From contig JAJTWR010000147.1 of assembly GCA_021613335.1 (NCBI GenBank), positions 1 through 64,000 on the forward strand: a stretch of 64,000 bases of DNA, given 5' to 3'. The translations under genes were made by a program, and so were the position numbers. The first letter of the stretch is position 1. The number at the start of each line of letters is the position of its first letter. Of this stretch, positions 9,879 through 18,362 are shown one piece after another. Source of the stretch: Whitmania pigra (taxonomy: Eukaryota; Annelida; Clitellata; Hirudinida; Haemopidae). The notes under the pieces were generated by a model. The model had not been told where the DNA came from and ran no database searches. It was given only the letters and a program-made list of their open reading frames with translations.

Positions 9879-10523
9879 TTACATCCCCAACGCCGCCAGC
9901 AATTCGCTGGCGCGCGCGCGCACCCCCTTCGGGGTTGCGGCATCGTCGGCCAATTCAGTGAAAATCTTGCGGGCATCTTCCCGGTCGCCAGCCTTGATCG
10001 CAGCTAATCCGATCAGCTCGCGCGCGGCAAACCGCCAAGGACCGCTGCCAGTCGATAAATTTTGCACCCGGTCAACGAAACGCGCGCGCGGCTCGCGGTC
10101 AACTTGAAGATAGGCTGCCTGCAACAAGGCAAAATCCCGAAATTCCGCCGCCACCTCCCGATCGGCGGCAATGGCGTCGTAAGTAGCCAGAGCCTTGTCG
10201 ATTTCGCCGGCTTCGCGTTCGATCGTCGCTTGCGCCAAACGTGCGAGCAGCGGATAACCGCCCGCCCCATCTTGGCCAAGCAGGGTTAACTCAGCCCCGG
10301 CGCTGCTGCGTTCGCCGGCTTGCGCCAAAGCCAGGGCCTGGGCAAAACGCTGGCTGGAATCGTCGAGCCGCTGATTCCGATGGTCGCGCCACAACGCATA
10401 GCCCGCCGTTCCCAGCACGACGCTCGCCGCCAGGATGAACGCATAAAGCCCGTAGCGCTGCCAAAGCCTGCGCCAACGCTCGGCACGCAGATCCTGATCG
10501 ACCTCATGAAAAATGTCGGCCAA
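9879..10523 (-). CDS. YfgM-like TPR membrane protein
   Basis: From a TTG start at 10523 the protein is 214 residues, beginning (M)ADIFHEVDQDLRAERWRRL, with a single membrane helix at about residues 27-47 (LYAFILAASVVLGTAGYALW) and a periplasmic helical-repeat tail (ARLAQATIEREAGEIDKALATYD and so on). TTG is chosen because GGAG lies seven bases upstream; the open frame extends further but that extension is arginine-rich and unlike a protein start. YfgM-type proteins associate with the Sec translocon and periplasmic chaperones, and the gene sits five bases upstream of bamB in the expected order. Function is inferred from family and position. Confidence 0.75.
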   Translation of the reverse strand: MADIFHEVDQDLRAERWRRLWQRYGLYAFILAASVVLGTAGYALWRDHRNQRLDDSSQRFAQALALAQAGERSSAGAELTLLGQDGAGGYPLLARLAQATIEREAGEIDKALATYDAIAADREVAAEFRDFALLQAAYLQVDREPRARFVDRVQNLSTGSGPWRFAARELIGLAAIKAGDREDARKIFTELADDAATPKGVRARASELLAALGM

Positions 10524-10605
10524 GGAACAACTCCGCCTTATTCGAAAAAGCCGGGCACAGTACCGCGCCACAACTCGAAACGCAAATGGCATTGCCAGGC
10601 CCGCG

Positions 10606-11211
10606 TCACCGCCGCCCCTCCCGCTTGCGCTTCAAGAGCACATAAAGCGCGCCATCGCCGCCATGTTCGGGTTGAGCGTGGGATATGGCTAGAATCTTGT
10701 CCTGAACCGGCGCTTCATTCAGCCAACGCGGAACCGACTGACGCAATATCCCCGCAGGCGAACCGGCGCCGTTGCGCCATCCCTTACCGGTGATGACCAG
10801 AACGCAGCGCAAGCCTGCCTCATAGCCAGCGGCGATGAAGCCCGACAGCGCGTCATGCGCGCGCTGTTGGGTCATGCCGTGCAGATCCAGCCGGTCTTCG
10901 ATCGGCATCCGACCCCGGCGCAAACGTTCAGCGCTGGCGCGATCCAAATCGACCGGCATATCAGGGCGCAAATTGCGCGCTTTCGGCTTAGACGCTGAAA
11001 TCGTTGCGATCGCGGGCGTCTTTACCGGTTGGCTGACCGGTAGCGCTTCGAGCGGTTCGAGCGGTTCGAGCGGTTCGAGCGGTTCGAGCGGTTCGTCCAG
11101 CGCCGTTCCAGCCTTGTGCAAGGGAACGGCATCACGCATGGCATAACGCCATAAACGGCGTTCTGCATCGCTGACGACGCCCAGACCGCGGCGCGAGGGC
11201 CGCTCGGTCAT
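10606..11211 (-). CDS. Smr-domain protein with Glu-Pro-Leu repeat linker
   Basis: The C-terminal half is an Smr domain: LDLHGMTQQRAHDAL (LDLHG motif) and GKGWRNGAGSPAGILRQ (the GxG-type active loop). Stand-alone Smr proteins are small putative nucleases related to the MutS2 C-terminus, and recent work on family members points to RNA cleavage at stalled ribosomes; which role applies here is unknown. The N-terminal region (residues about 40-56) is five consecutive Glu-Pro-Leu units encoded by perfect 9-base repeats, probably a flexible linker. Length 201 is normal. The gene lies 82 bases upstream of the TPR gene on the same strand. Confidence 0.8.
   Translation of the reverse strand: MTERPSRRGLGVVSDAERRLWRYAMRDAVPLHKAGTALDEPLEPLEPLEPLEPLEALPVSQPVKTPAIATISASKPKARNLRPDMPVDLDRASAERLRRGRMPIEDRLDLHGMTQQRAHDALSGFIAAGYEAGLRCVLVITGKGWRNGAGSPAGILRQSVPRWLNEAPVQDKILAISHAQPEHGGDGALYVLLKRKREGRR
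11042..11095. repeat. 9-bp in-frame tandem repeat inside the Smr gene
   Basis: Five exact copies of AGCGGTTCG run from 11051 to 11095, preceded by one degenerate copy (AGCGCTTCG). Because the unit is nine bases, copy-number change would alter the linker length without breaking the frame. Confidence 0.9.
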
Positions 11212-11307
11212 CGCTTCGATCCGCTCAGCAAAACATGCCGCCAGGGGGAGTGAATTTGGTTACGGGCATCGAGAGGCATTCATCCAGAGGTAAAGCAGCC
11301 CGTCCGG

Positions 11308-12096
11308 TTAATCCGTCAAACGCCAATCGCGTATCTTGCCCACCGTATCGGCGAGCAATTTCAGATCCTGCGGACGCGACAAGCGGTGGTCGCCCTCCTT
11401 GATCAAGGTAACGTGAACATCCGGGCTGGTCAGCTTTTCCGCGAAGACCAGGCTCAGCCGGTAGGGTACATCCGGGTCGCGCAGGCCATGCAGCAGGCGG
11501 ACCGGTCCGGTGAAGGGGATTGGTTGGCGCAACACCAGATGCTCCCGGGCTTCCTGGATCAGGCGGCCAGTGATCGGGGTTGGGTCGCCATAGATCGAGG
11601 GCAGATGGATCGTTCCGTCTTTTTCCAACTGACGGCGCTGAGCCTTGGACAGGGATGGCCAGAGGAGATCTTCGGTAAAATCGGGCGCTGCGGCGACGCC
11701 CACCATCCCGGCCACTTTTTCCGGCCGGGCCAGGGCGGCGGCGATCATCAGCCAGGCGCCCATGCTCGATCCGACCAGAATCTGCGGACGATCGGTCAGC
11801 GCATCGAGCACAGCCAAGGTATCCTGCACCCAGCGACCGATGGTGCCGTCGGTGAAAGCGCCGCTCGACCGGCCATGACCAAAGGGGTCGAAGCGCAAAA
11901 AAGCAATGCCGCGCGCCCCGCACCATTCATCCAGGTGAATCGCCTTGCTGCCATTCATATCCGAGCGGAACCCGCCGATGAACGTTACCCCCGGCCCTCG
12001 ATCGCTCAAGCCCGCCGCTCGCAGCCGGTAAGCTATGCGTGCGCCATCTGTGCGCAACAGTTCCGCAACCGGCGGATATCGGGTATCAGAATGCAC
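11308..12096 (-). CDS. Alpha/beta hydrolase
   Basis: A 262-residue serine hydrolase with the nucleophile elbow VGSSMGAW (residues about 108-115), an upstream FDPFGHGRSSG strand-turn, an acid-bearing segment LLHGLRDPDVPY and a late GDHRLSRPQD containing the catalytic His. The pattern resembles the ABHD10-like group of short alpha/beta hydrolases found widely in alphaproteobacteria. The substrate cannot be told from sequence; an ester or acyl-glucuronide type bond is possible. It is divergent from the glycosyltransferase at 12147, with only 50 bases between the starts. Confidence 0.8.
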   Translation of the reverse strand: MHSDTRYPPVAELLRTDGARIAYRLRAAGLSDRGPGVTFIGGFRSDMNGSKAIHLDEWCGARGIAFLRFDPFGHGRSSGAFTDGTIGRWVQDTLAVLDALTDRPQILVGSSMGAWLMIAAALARPEKVAGMVGVAAAPDFTEDLLWPSLSKAQRRQLEKDGTIHLPSIYGDPTPITGRLIQEAREHLVLRQPIPFTGPVRLLHGLRDPDVPYRLSLVFAEKLTSPDVHVTLIKEGDHRLSRPQDLKLLADTVGKIRDWRLTD

Positions 12097-12146
12097 GCTT
12101 TCGCTCCCGCCCCCAAGGGGCTGTCATTATAAAGAAACCCAAGCCC

Positions 12147-13304
12147 ATGACCGCGCCAGTCCTCCGCCCTCCGAAGATTTTGCAGGTCCTGCCCCAGCTT
12201 GCCACAGGCGGGGTCGAACGCGGCACGATCGATGTCGGCGCCGCTTTGGTCGAAGCTGGTTGCCTCGCTCTCGTCGCTTCCAGCGGCGGGTCGATGGTGC
12301 GCGAACTGGAGCGCGCGGGCGGACGGCATATCACACTCCCGCTGGCCACGAAAAGCCCCTGGTCGATCTGGCGCAATGCCGACCGTCTGGTCGAGCTCAT
12401 TCAACGCGAACAGGTCGATATCGTCCATGCCCGCAGCCGCGCTCCGGCCTGGTCAGCCTGGCTTGCCGCGAAACGAACCGGGCGCCCTTCGTTACCACCT
12501 TCCACGGCGTCTATAATTTCACAAAACCGGCTCAAGCACCGATACAACTCGATCATGGCGCGCGGCGAGCCGGTGATCGCTATTTCCCAATTCATCGCGC
12601 GCCATATCGTCGAACATTATCACGTTCCCGCCGAACGGGTGCGGATCATCGCGCGCGGGGTGAATCTTTTGAGCTTTCATCCAGCCCAGATCGCGCCGCA
12701 ACGCATGGTCACCCTGGCGCAGGCGTGGCGTTTGACCGATGGCTTGCCGGTTATCATGCTGCCCGGTCGCCTGACGCGCTGGAAAGGCCATAGCGTGCTG
12801 TTGCATGCCTTGCGGCGGCTTGGGCGGCGCGACATACAATGCCTGTTCGTGGGCAGCGATCGCCGGCATGGCGGTTATCGCCAGGAACTGGAGCGGCTGG
12901 TACGCGATCTGGATCTTGGCGCGGTGGTGCGCTTTACCGGCGAGTGCCATGACATGCCAGCGGCCTATATGCTTGCCGATATCGTCGTTTCCGCCTCGAC
13001 CGATCCCGAGGCCTTTGGCCGGGTAGCCGCCGAAGCTGGCGCCATGGGCCGGGTGGTGATCGCCACTGACCATGGCGGCGCGCGCGAAACCGTGTTGGCC
13101 GGCCGCACCGGCTGGCTGACGCCGCCTGGCGATGTCAACGCCCTAGCCTCGGCCCTGGCTCAGGCTCTGGTCTTGACGCTGGAGGAGCGCCAAACCCTGG
13201 GCAGCGCCGCGCAAGACCATGTTTGCCGCCATTTTTCCCGCACCGGCATGTGCCAGGCGACTTTGGCGGTCTATGACGAAGTGTTGGCGCGGATGCACCC
13301 ATGA
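12147..13304 (+). CDS. Glycosyltransferase family 4
   Basis: The sequence starts MTAPVLRPPKILQVLPQLATGG, the N-terminal nucleotide-binding half of GT-B enzymes, with GVERGTIDVG near residue 25. The C-terminal half has PGRLTRWKGHSVLLHAL and the donor-site motif STDPEAFGRVAAEAGAMG (an E-x7-E-like pattern) typical of GT4. Such enzymes transfer a sugar from a nucleotide donor onto cell-surface glycans, probably lipopolysaccharide here because the next gene is a heptosyltransferase-like GT9. The stop overlaps the next start as ATGA, so translation is coupled. An upstream in-frame start at 12039 would run into the divergent gene and was rejected. Confidence 0.85.
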   Translation: MTAPVLRPPKILQVLPQLATGGVERGTIDVGAALVEAGCLALVASSGGSMVRELERAGGRHITLPLATKSPWSIWRNADRLVELIQREQVDIVHARSRAPAWSAWLAAKRTGRPSLPPSTASIISQNRLKHRYNSIMARGEPVIAISQFIARHIVEHYHVPAERVRIIARGVNLLSFHPAQIAPQRMVTLAQAWRLTDGLPVIMLPGRLTRWKGHSVLLHALRRLGRRDIQCLFVGSDRRHGGYRQELERLVRDLDLGAVVRFTGECHDMPAAYMLADIVVSASTDPEAFGRVAAEAGAMGRVVIATDHGGARETVLAGRTGWLTPPGDVNALASALAQALVLTLEERQTLGSAAQDHVCRHFSRTGMCQATLAVYDEVLARMHP

Positions 13305-14259
13305 GCGATGCGATTCTGGTCATCAAACTGGGGGCGCTTGGCGATATCGTCCTCGCCACCGGCGCTTTCGCCGCCATCCGCCGCCATCATGCCGGCGCGC
13401 GCATCACCCTGCTGACCACCGCCGCTTTTGCCGGCTGGCTTGGCGCCAGCCCATGGTTCGACGATGTCTGGGTCGACAGCCGGCCAGCCTGGTGGCAGGC
13501 GACGGCATGGCTTGGCTTGCGTCGACGTTTGCAAGCGGCGGGTTTTTCGCGCGTGTACGATCTGCAAACCTCCAGCCGGACCGCGCGCTATTTTCAGTTG
13601 CTGGGGCCGGGCCGCCGACCGGAATGGTCGGGTGTCGCTCCTGGCTGTTCGCATCCTGATGACGCGCCGGATCGAAACAGTCTGCACACGCTCGATCGCC
13701 AACGCGGTCAATTGGCGGCGGCTGGCATTTTTGCCGTGCCGCCGCCGGATCTTGCCTGGTGCGATGCCGATCTGTCGGGCTTCGGCCTGCCGGACGGTCT
13801 GGCGCTGTTGGCGCCGGGCGGTTCGCCGCACCGGTTGGCAAAGCGCTGGCCGGCGTCACATTTCGTTGCCCTGGCCAGACAGGCGGTTGCAGCTGGTCTG
13901 ACGCCGGTTCTTTTGGGGGGGCTTTGGAACGCGACCTGACCGCTGGCATTGCCGATGCCGTGCCGGGGGCGCGGTCGCTGGCTGGAGCAACGGGTTTCGG
14001 TCACTTGGCGGCTTTGGGTCGGCGCGCTTGGGTGGCGATTGGCAACGATACCGGGCCGATGCATATTCTAGCGGCTGCCGGTTGCCGGTCGGTGATCCTG
14101 TTTGGACCGGACTCCAACCCGGATTTGTGCGCGCCGCGGGCCGCGGGCGTCACCGTCATACGGGCCGATTGCTTGGCCGATCTGGCGGTGGACGCGGTCG
14201 CCGCCCAGGCATTCGGCTTGACGGCGGCTCATGGCGATGACGCTGCCGCTATGGTTTGA
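13301..14259 (+). pseudogene. Glycosyltransferase family 9 (ADP-heptose:LPS heptosyltransferase-like), frameshifted
   Basis: The N-terminus ILVIKLGALGDIVLATGAF is the hallmark of GT9/heptosyltransferases of the lipopolysaccharide core. The middle LALLAPGGSPHRLAKRWP and the C-terminal AIGNDTGPMHILAAAGC with LFGPDSNPDL match the donor-binding half. The frame breaks at a G7 run (13915-13921): the first part ends LTPVLLGG followed by an off-frame tail and stop at 13939, while the second resumes ALERDLTAGIADAV. Eight G would restore one frame of about 319 codons. It overlaps the preceding GT4 gene by four bases and probably acts on the same glycan. Confidence 0.85.
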
Positions 14260-14335
14260 TTCGGTTTGTCCCGAGCGTCCCGGGGGGATCGTTCAGAGTT
14301 CGGCCAGGGAAGAGAAAGCTGGTTTTCTTCCCTGT

Positions 14336-14375
14336 CCGGTATCCGGGCCGGTATCCGGGCCGGTATCCGGGCCGG
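14336..14375. repeat. 12-bp tandem repeat between convergent genes
   Basis: Three exact copies of CCGGTATCCGGG (14336-14371) are followed by a further CCGG. The unit is partly self-complementary (CCGG at one end, CCGGG at the other), so the array can form alternative hairpins. It lies between the GT9 stop and the metY stop, where a terminator would be expected. Confidence 0.85.
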
Positions 14376-14379
14376 AGCC

Positions 14380-15672
14380 TTATTTTGCCCCGAGAGCCCG
14401 GTCGAGGTCGGCGATGATGTCATCGACGCTTTCCAGACCGATCGACAAGCGGATGACATCGGGTCCGGCTCCGGCAGCGCATCGGGCGTCGTCAGACAAC
14501 TGCCGGTGGGTGGTCGAGGCAGGGTGAATGATCAAGCTGCGAACGTCGCCAAGATTGGCCAGATGCGAGAAAAGCTTGACGGTTTCCACCAGCTTGATAC
14601 CGGCGTCGTAACCGCCTTTGACGCCGAAGGTGAAGACCGAACCAGCGCCGCGCGGCAGATATTTCTGCGTCCGCTGGTAATAGGGGCTGCTGCTCAAGCC
14701 GGCATAGGACACCCAGCTCACCGCCGGATGGCCCTCCAGGAATCGCGCAACCGCCAGGGCGTTCTGACAATGCCGCTCCATGCGCAAGGCCAAGGTTTCG
14801 ACGCCGGTCAAGGTAAGAAAGGCATTCATCGGGGCCATGGTCGCCCCCAAATCGCGCAGACCGACCGCATGGCCATGGACGGTAAAGGCCATGTCGCCGA
14901 AATTTTCATGGAAATTCAGCCCGTGATAGGCTGGTTCCGGTTGTGACAGGCTGGGAAAGCGATCCGACGCCGACCAATTGAATTTGCCGGATTCGATCAC
15001 CGCGCCGCCCATCGCCGTGCCGTGCCCGGACAGGAATTTCGTGGTCGAATGGGTGATCAGATCGGCTCCCCAGGCAAAGGGCTGGCACAAAAAGGGCGTT
15101 GCCATGGTGTTGTCGACGATCAGCGGAATCCCAGCCTCGTGGGCGATGGCTGCCGTCGTTTCGAGATCGGTGACAACGCCGCCCGGGTTGGCCAGGCTTT
15201 CAACGAAGAGCGCTTTGGTTCTGGGTTGGCTGACGGCCTGGCGCAAGGCGTTCAGATCGTCGGTGTCGACAAAGCTAGCCTGCCAGCCGAAACGGGCGAA
15301 GGTGCGGCCAAACTGGGTAAGCGAGCCGCCATATAGGCGGGTGGCGGCAACGAAACGGTCGCCCGCCTGCATCAGCGGGAACAAAGCCATCAGTTGAGCG
15401 GCATGGCCCGAGGCGGCGCAGGTAGCCCCCCTGCCGCCTTCCAGACTGGCCAGGCGTTCTTCCAGCGCCGACACTGTGGGGTTGGTCAAGCGCGAGTAAA
15501 TATACCCGAAGCTCTGCAGATTGAACAATGAAGCCGCATGGTCGGCATCGTTGAAGACATAAGCGGTGGTTTGATAAATCGGCGTTATCCGCGCGCCGGT
15601 GGCGGGGTCGGGAGTGCCGCCGGCATGAATGGCGCGAGTTTCAAAACCGGGAGTAGCGGGATTTCCGGTCAC
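14380..15672 (-). CDS. metY: O-acetylhomoserine sulfhydrylase / aminocarboxypropyltransferase
   Basis: A PLP enzyme of the Cys/Met-metabolism family that makes homocysteine from O-acetylhomoserine and sulfide. Diagnostic segments are ETRAIHAGGTPDPATGAR at the N-terminus, the PLP-lysine region THSTTKFLSGHGTAMGG and the C-terminal IIHPASTTHRQL. Its 430 residues match the long MetY form and not the shorter MetB/MetZ type. The start is GTG at 15672 with AAAGGAG just upstream. It is the last gene of a minus-strand operon with the CoA-binding protein (26-base gap) and an enoyl-CoA hydratase. No SAM riboswitch is seen in the short gap. Confidence 0.92.
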   Translation of the reverse strand: MTGNPATPGFETRAIHAGGTPDPATGARITPIYQTTAYVFNDADHAASLFNLQSFGYIYSRLTNPTVSALEERLASLEGGRGATCAASGHAAQLMALFPLMQAGDRFVAATRLYGGSLTQFGRTFARFGWQASFVDTDDLNALRQAVSQPRTKALFVESLANPGGVVTDLETTAAIAHEAGIPLIVDNTMATPFLCQPFAWGADLITHSTTKFLSGHGTAMGGAVIESGKFNWSASDRFPSLSQPEPAYHGLNFHENFGDMAFTVHGHAVGLRDLGATMAPMNAFLTLTGVETLALRMERHCQNALAVARFLEGHPAVSWVSYAGLSSSPYYQRTQKYLPRGAGSVFTFGVKGGYDAGIKLVETVKLFSHLANLGDVRSLIIHPASTTHRQLSDDARCAAGAGPDVIRLSIGLESVDDIIADLDRALGAK

Positions 15673-15698
15673 GGGAGTCTCCTTTGCGTCGATAAGAA

Positions 15699-16184
15699 TT
15701 ATAAGGGACGGCGTTTACTGCTGATGATACCGGTATTGATGCCGCCCCAGCCCAATTCGCCGAACAGGCGGCCATATTCGATTTTGGGGCATCGGTTCAT
15801 TACCACCCGCAGTCCGGCGGCTTGCGCGCGAGCGGCCGCTTCATCGTTGCGCACGCCAAGCTGCATCCAGACGGTGCGAGCGCCGATCTCGATCGCCGCA
15901 TCGCTGATGAGGCCGGCGGCCGCGGAATGACGGAAGATATCGACCATATCCACCGGCTGCGGCAGGGCCGTCAAATCAGGCAGGACGGTTTCGCCGAGCA
16001 AGACCTGCCCCGCGGCGCCGGGATTGATCGGATAGATCTTGAACCCTTTGGCTTGAAGATATTTCATGACGAAATAAGAGGGACGGTTCCAGCTGGTCGA
16101 GGCGCCGACCACCGCCACGGTTCTGGTTGCGCGCAAGATCGTGCGCAGCTCCTCATCGCGGTAGTACAGTGGCGCGCCCGTCAT
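15699..16184 (-). CDS. CoA-binding domain protein (YccU type)
   Basis: A 161-residue single Rossmann-like CoA-binding domain: TVAVVGASTSWNRPSYFVMKYL near the N-terminus, YPINPGAAGQVLLGE, and the C-terminal WMQLGVRNDEAAARAQAAG followed by VMNRCPKIEYGRL. Proteins of this kind resemble the CoA-ligase alpha-subunit domain but lack the rest of the enzyme; their role is not established. The start ATG at 16184 overlaps the stop of the enoyl-CoA hydratase gene as ATGA. The steady association with metY and a crotonase suggests a shared acyl-CoA or sulfur theme, but this is inference. Confidence 0.85.
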   Translation of the reverse strand: MTGAPLYYRDEELRTILRATRTVAVVGASTSWNRPSYFVMKYLQAKGFKIYPINPGAAGQVLLGETVLPDLTALPQPVDMVDIFRHSAAAGLISDAAIEIGARTVWMQLGVRNDEAAARAQAAGLRVVMNRCPKIEYGRLFGELGWGGINTGIISSKRRPL

Positions 16185-16966
16185 GCGCCGGTCCAGCTTG
16201 GCTGACGTTTGTTCAAGAAGGCATCGATGCCCTCCGCCGCATCGGAGGCGGCCAGATTGCGCGTCATGACCGCGCTGCAATAATCATAGGCGTCCTCAAC
16301 CCCCAACTCGAGTTGACGATAGAAGGCCTGCTTGCCGATGCGTAGCGTCAAAGGCGATTTGCTGGCCAGACGGCGGGCCAGATCGGCGGTGACGCGCTCC
16401 AAATCGGCAAGGGGAACCGCCTGATTGACCAATCCGAACCGGCAGGCGGTTTCAGCATCGATCGCCTCGCCGGTCAATAACATTTCCATCGCCTGCTTGC
16501 GGCCGATATTGCGCGTCAACGCCACCATCGGCGTCGAACAGAACAGACCGATATTGACGCCAGGGGTGGCAAAGCGGGCAGAATCGGCGGCGATGGCCAG
16601 ATCGCAGCTGGCGACCAGTTGACAGCCGGCGGCAGTGGCAACGCCATGGACGCGGGCGATGACCGGTTGGGGCAAATGCAGGATGCTGGTCATCAGCCGG
16701 CTGCAAGCGGCAAACAAGGTCCGATAAAAAGCCGGGGACCGATTGGCGTTGATTTCTTTCAGATCGTGACCGGAACAAAAAGCCGGGCCATGGGCGGCGA
16801 TCACCGCCACCCGCACCGCCGGATCGTCCCTTATCCGGTCGAGCGCCGATTGGAGCGCTGCCATCATGGCGGACGAGAGCGCATTACGCTGGCTTGGGCG
16901 GTTGAGGGTCAAGGTAGCGACGCCCGCCTCCAGCGAAGATAACAGCAACGCTGCGTCATCGGTCAT
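16181..16966 (-). CDS. Enoyl-CoA hydratase/isomerase family protein (ECHDC3-like)
   Basis: A 261-residue crotonase-fold protein with LNRPSQRNALSSAMMAAL at the start, the oxyanion-hole region GPAFCSGHDLKE, and the second conserved block ARVHGVATAAGCQLVASCDLAIA. The Gly-Cys-Gln in place of the usual Gly-Gly-Gly/Glu at the catalytic site resembles the ECHDC3 group, whose reaction is unclear. Start ATG 16966 is chosen where crotonase similarity begins; the frame is open upstream. It is the first gene of the operon with the CoA-binding protein and metY and is divergent from rplM. Confidence 0.82.
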   Translation of the reverse strand: MTDDAALLLSSLEAGVATLTLNRPSQRNALSSAMMAALQSALDRIRDDPAVRVAVIAAHGPAFCSGHDLKEINANRSPAFYRTLFAACSRLMTSILHLPQPVIARVHGVATAAGCQLVASCDLAIAADSARFATPGVNIGLFCSTPMVALTRNIGRKQAMEMLLTGEAIDAETACRFGLVNQAVPLADLERVTADLARRLASKSPLTLRIGKQAFYRQLELGVEDAYDYCSAVMTRNLAASDAAEGIDAFLNKRQPSWTGA

Positions 16967-17056
16967 GGCAGTCCTCCTGAACCGGCAGGGTTTCAGCTCT
17001 ATGATGCCGGGGTGAACGCGACGCTGCAACCGTTACCCCGGAATCGGCGAATAGCT

Positions 17057-17074
17057 GAGGTATTATAATACCTC
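17057..17074. promoter_or_regulatory. Perfect 18-bp palindrome between enoyl-CoA hydratase and rplM
   Basis: GAGGTATTATAATACCTC is self-complementary over all 18 bases, about 90 bases from the enoyl-CoA hydratase start and 135 from rplM. The centre TATTATAATA also resembles a -10 element on either strand. It could be an operator or a symmetric promoter core serving both directions; the function is inferred. Confidence 0.45.
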
Positions 17075-17209
17075 CATAAAAAAATACAGTAAAACCAGAG
17101 TCTTCCGCCTTGACGCGGCGGCTGGTTGCGCGTAAGCAGACGCCTTGCGAAGTGCGGCTCGAACGAGGCGCCGCTTTTACGCTTGAGGACGGGCATTTTG
17201 AGGACGGGC

Positions 17210-17674
17210 ATGAAGACCTATTCCGCCAAGCCGAGCGAGATTGAGAAGAAATGGTTGCTCATCGATGCCGATGGGCTTGTTCTCGGTCGTTTGGCGAGCA
17301 TCATCGCAAACCGCCTGCGCGGCAAGCACAAAACCAGCTATACCCCGCATATGGATTGCGGCGATAACATCGTCGTCATCAATGCCGAAAAGGTCAAGCT
17401 AACGGGCAACAAGCTGTTAGCCAAGAAATTCTACTGGCATACCAACCATCCAGGCGGCATCAAGGAACGCACGATGGCGCAGTTGCTGACCGGCCGTTTT
17501 CCCGAGCGGGTAATCGTGAAGGCGGTGGAGCGCATGGTGCCGCGCGGTCCGCTTGGCCGTCAGCAGATGAGCAATTTGCGCGTTTATGCCGGCGCTGGCC
17601 ATCCGCACGAAGCCCAACAGCCGGAATTGCTCGATGTTGCAGCCTTCAATTCGAAAAATAAGAGGGGGGCGTAA
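17210..17674 (+). CDS. rplM: 50S ribosomal protein L13
   Basis: The 154-residue sequence begins [20 protein letters not shown] and contains [20 protein letters not shown] and the C-terminal [17 protein letters not shown], all characteristic of bacterial L13, an early-assembling protein of the 50S subunit. ATG 17210 is used, preceded by GAGG; the open frame to 17126 encodes an unrelated extension. It is followed after two bases by rpsI, the conserved L13-S9 operon. Confidence 0.96.
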   Translation: MKTYSAKPSEIEKKWLLIDADGLVLGRLASIIANRLRGKHKTSYTPHMDCGDNIVVINAEKVKLTGNKLLAKKFYWHTNHPGGIKERTMAQLLTGRFPERVIVKAVERMVPRGPLGRQQMSNLRVYAGAGHPHEAQQPELLDVAAFNSKNKRGA

Positions 17675-17676
17675 CG

Positions 17677-18157
17677 ATGTCCCAAGGGTTACAGGGTCTC
17701 GAGGCGCTGAAACAGGTCGCCGTTCAACAAGCGCAGGCACAACGGTTGCCGCCGAACCGAAGATCGATAGCCATGGCCGTTCCTATGCCACCGGCAAGCG
17801 CAAGAACGCCATTGCCCGCGTGTGGATCAAGCCGGGCAACGGCAAGCTGACCGTCAATGGCCGGGAAGGAGCGGTGTATTTCGCCCGCCCGGTATTGCGC
17901 ATGATCATTGGCCAGCCTTTCCTGACGACCGACGGTTAGGGCAGTACGATGTGGTTTGCACCGTCGATGGCGGCGGTCTGTCGGGCCAGGCCGGGGCGAT
18001 TCGTCATGGAATTAGCCGGGCCTTGACGTTTTACGAACCGGCGCTGCGTGGCGTGCTGAAGGCGGGCGGTTTTCTCACCCGCGACAGCCGCGTCGTCGAA
18101 CGCAAGAAATACGGCCGCGCGAAAGCCCGGCGCAGCTTCCAATTCTCCAAGCGTTAA
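17677..18157 (+). pseudogene. rpsI: 30S ribosomal protein S9, two frameshifts
   Basis: S9 binds the 30S head, and its C-terminal tail contacts tRNA. All parts are present: an N-terminal leader ([14 protein letters not shown]), the core [19 protein letters not shown], then [20 protein letters not shown], and the strictly conserved end [17 protein letters not shown]. However, the frame changes near 17733 (a missing base in GCGCAGGC) and again near 17933 (GACGGTTAGG, where a missing C creates a TAG). As written, no full S9 can be made. Since S9 is near-essential and the rest is perfectly conserved, base-call loss is the likely cause unless another copy exists elsewhere. The start ATG 17677 has a strong AGAGGGGGG upstream. 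Confidence 0.93.
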
Positions 18158-18183
18158 GCTTTTTTGCGGCATTGACGAAGAAC

Positions 18184-18212
18184 GGGGTATGGATCTTTCC
18201 ATGCCCTTTTTT
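18184..18212 (+). terminator. Intrinsic terminator of the rplM-rpsI operon
   Basis: A nine-pair stem (GGGTATGGA / TCCATGCCC, one G-T pair) with a four-base loop is followed directly by six T, 27 bases after the rpsI stop. This is a textbook intrinsic terminator. Confidence 0.85.
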
Positions 18213-18362
18213 CGATCGCCCATCCTGGAATCGATGAGCCAGCCGATGGCGTGCCTGGCATTTGCTGGATCTGGCCGATGTCTTTGGCGTCGCCAATGTA
18301 CGGCATAGGCTTATTTTCTTAGAAATGGGCGTTTTTTTCTGGTTTTTGCAGGCTTTATAACC

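Noticed and set aside
11042..11095. Short CRISPR-like array
   Set aside because: The repeats are 9 bases with no spacers and encode an in-frame peptide repeat.
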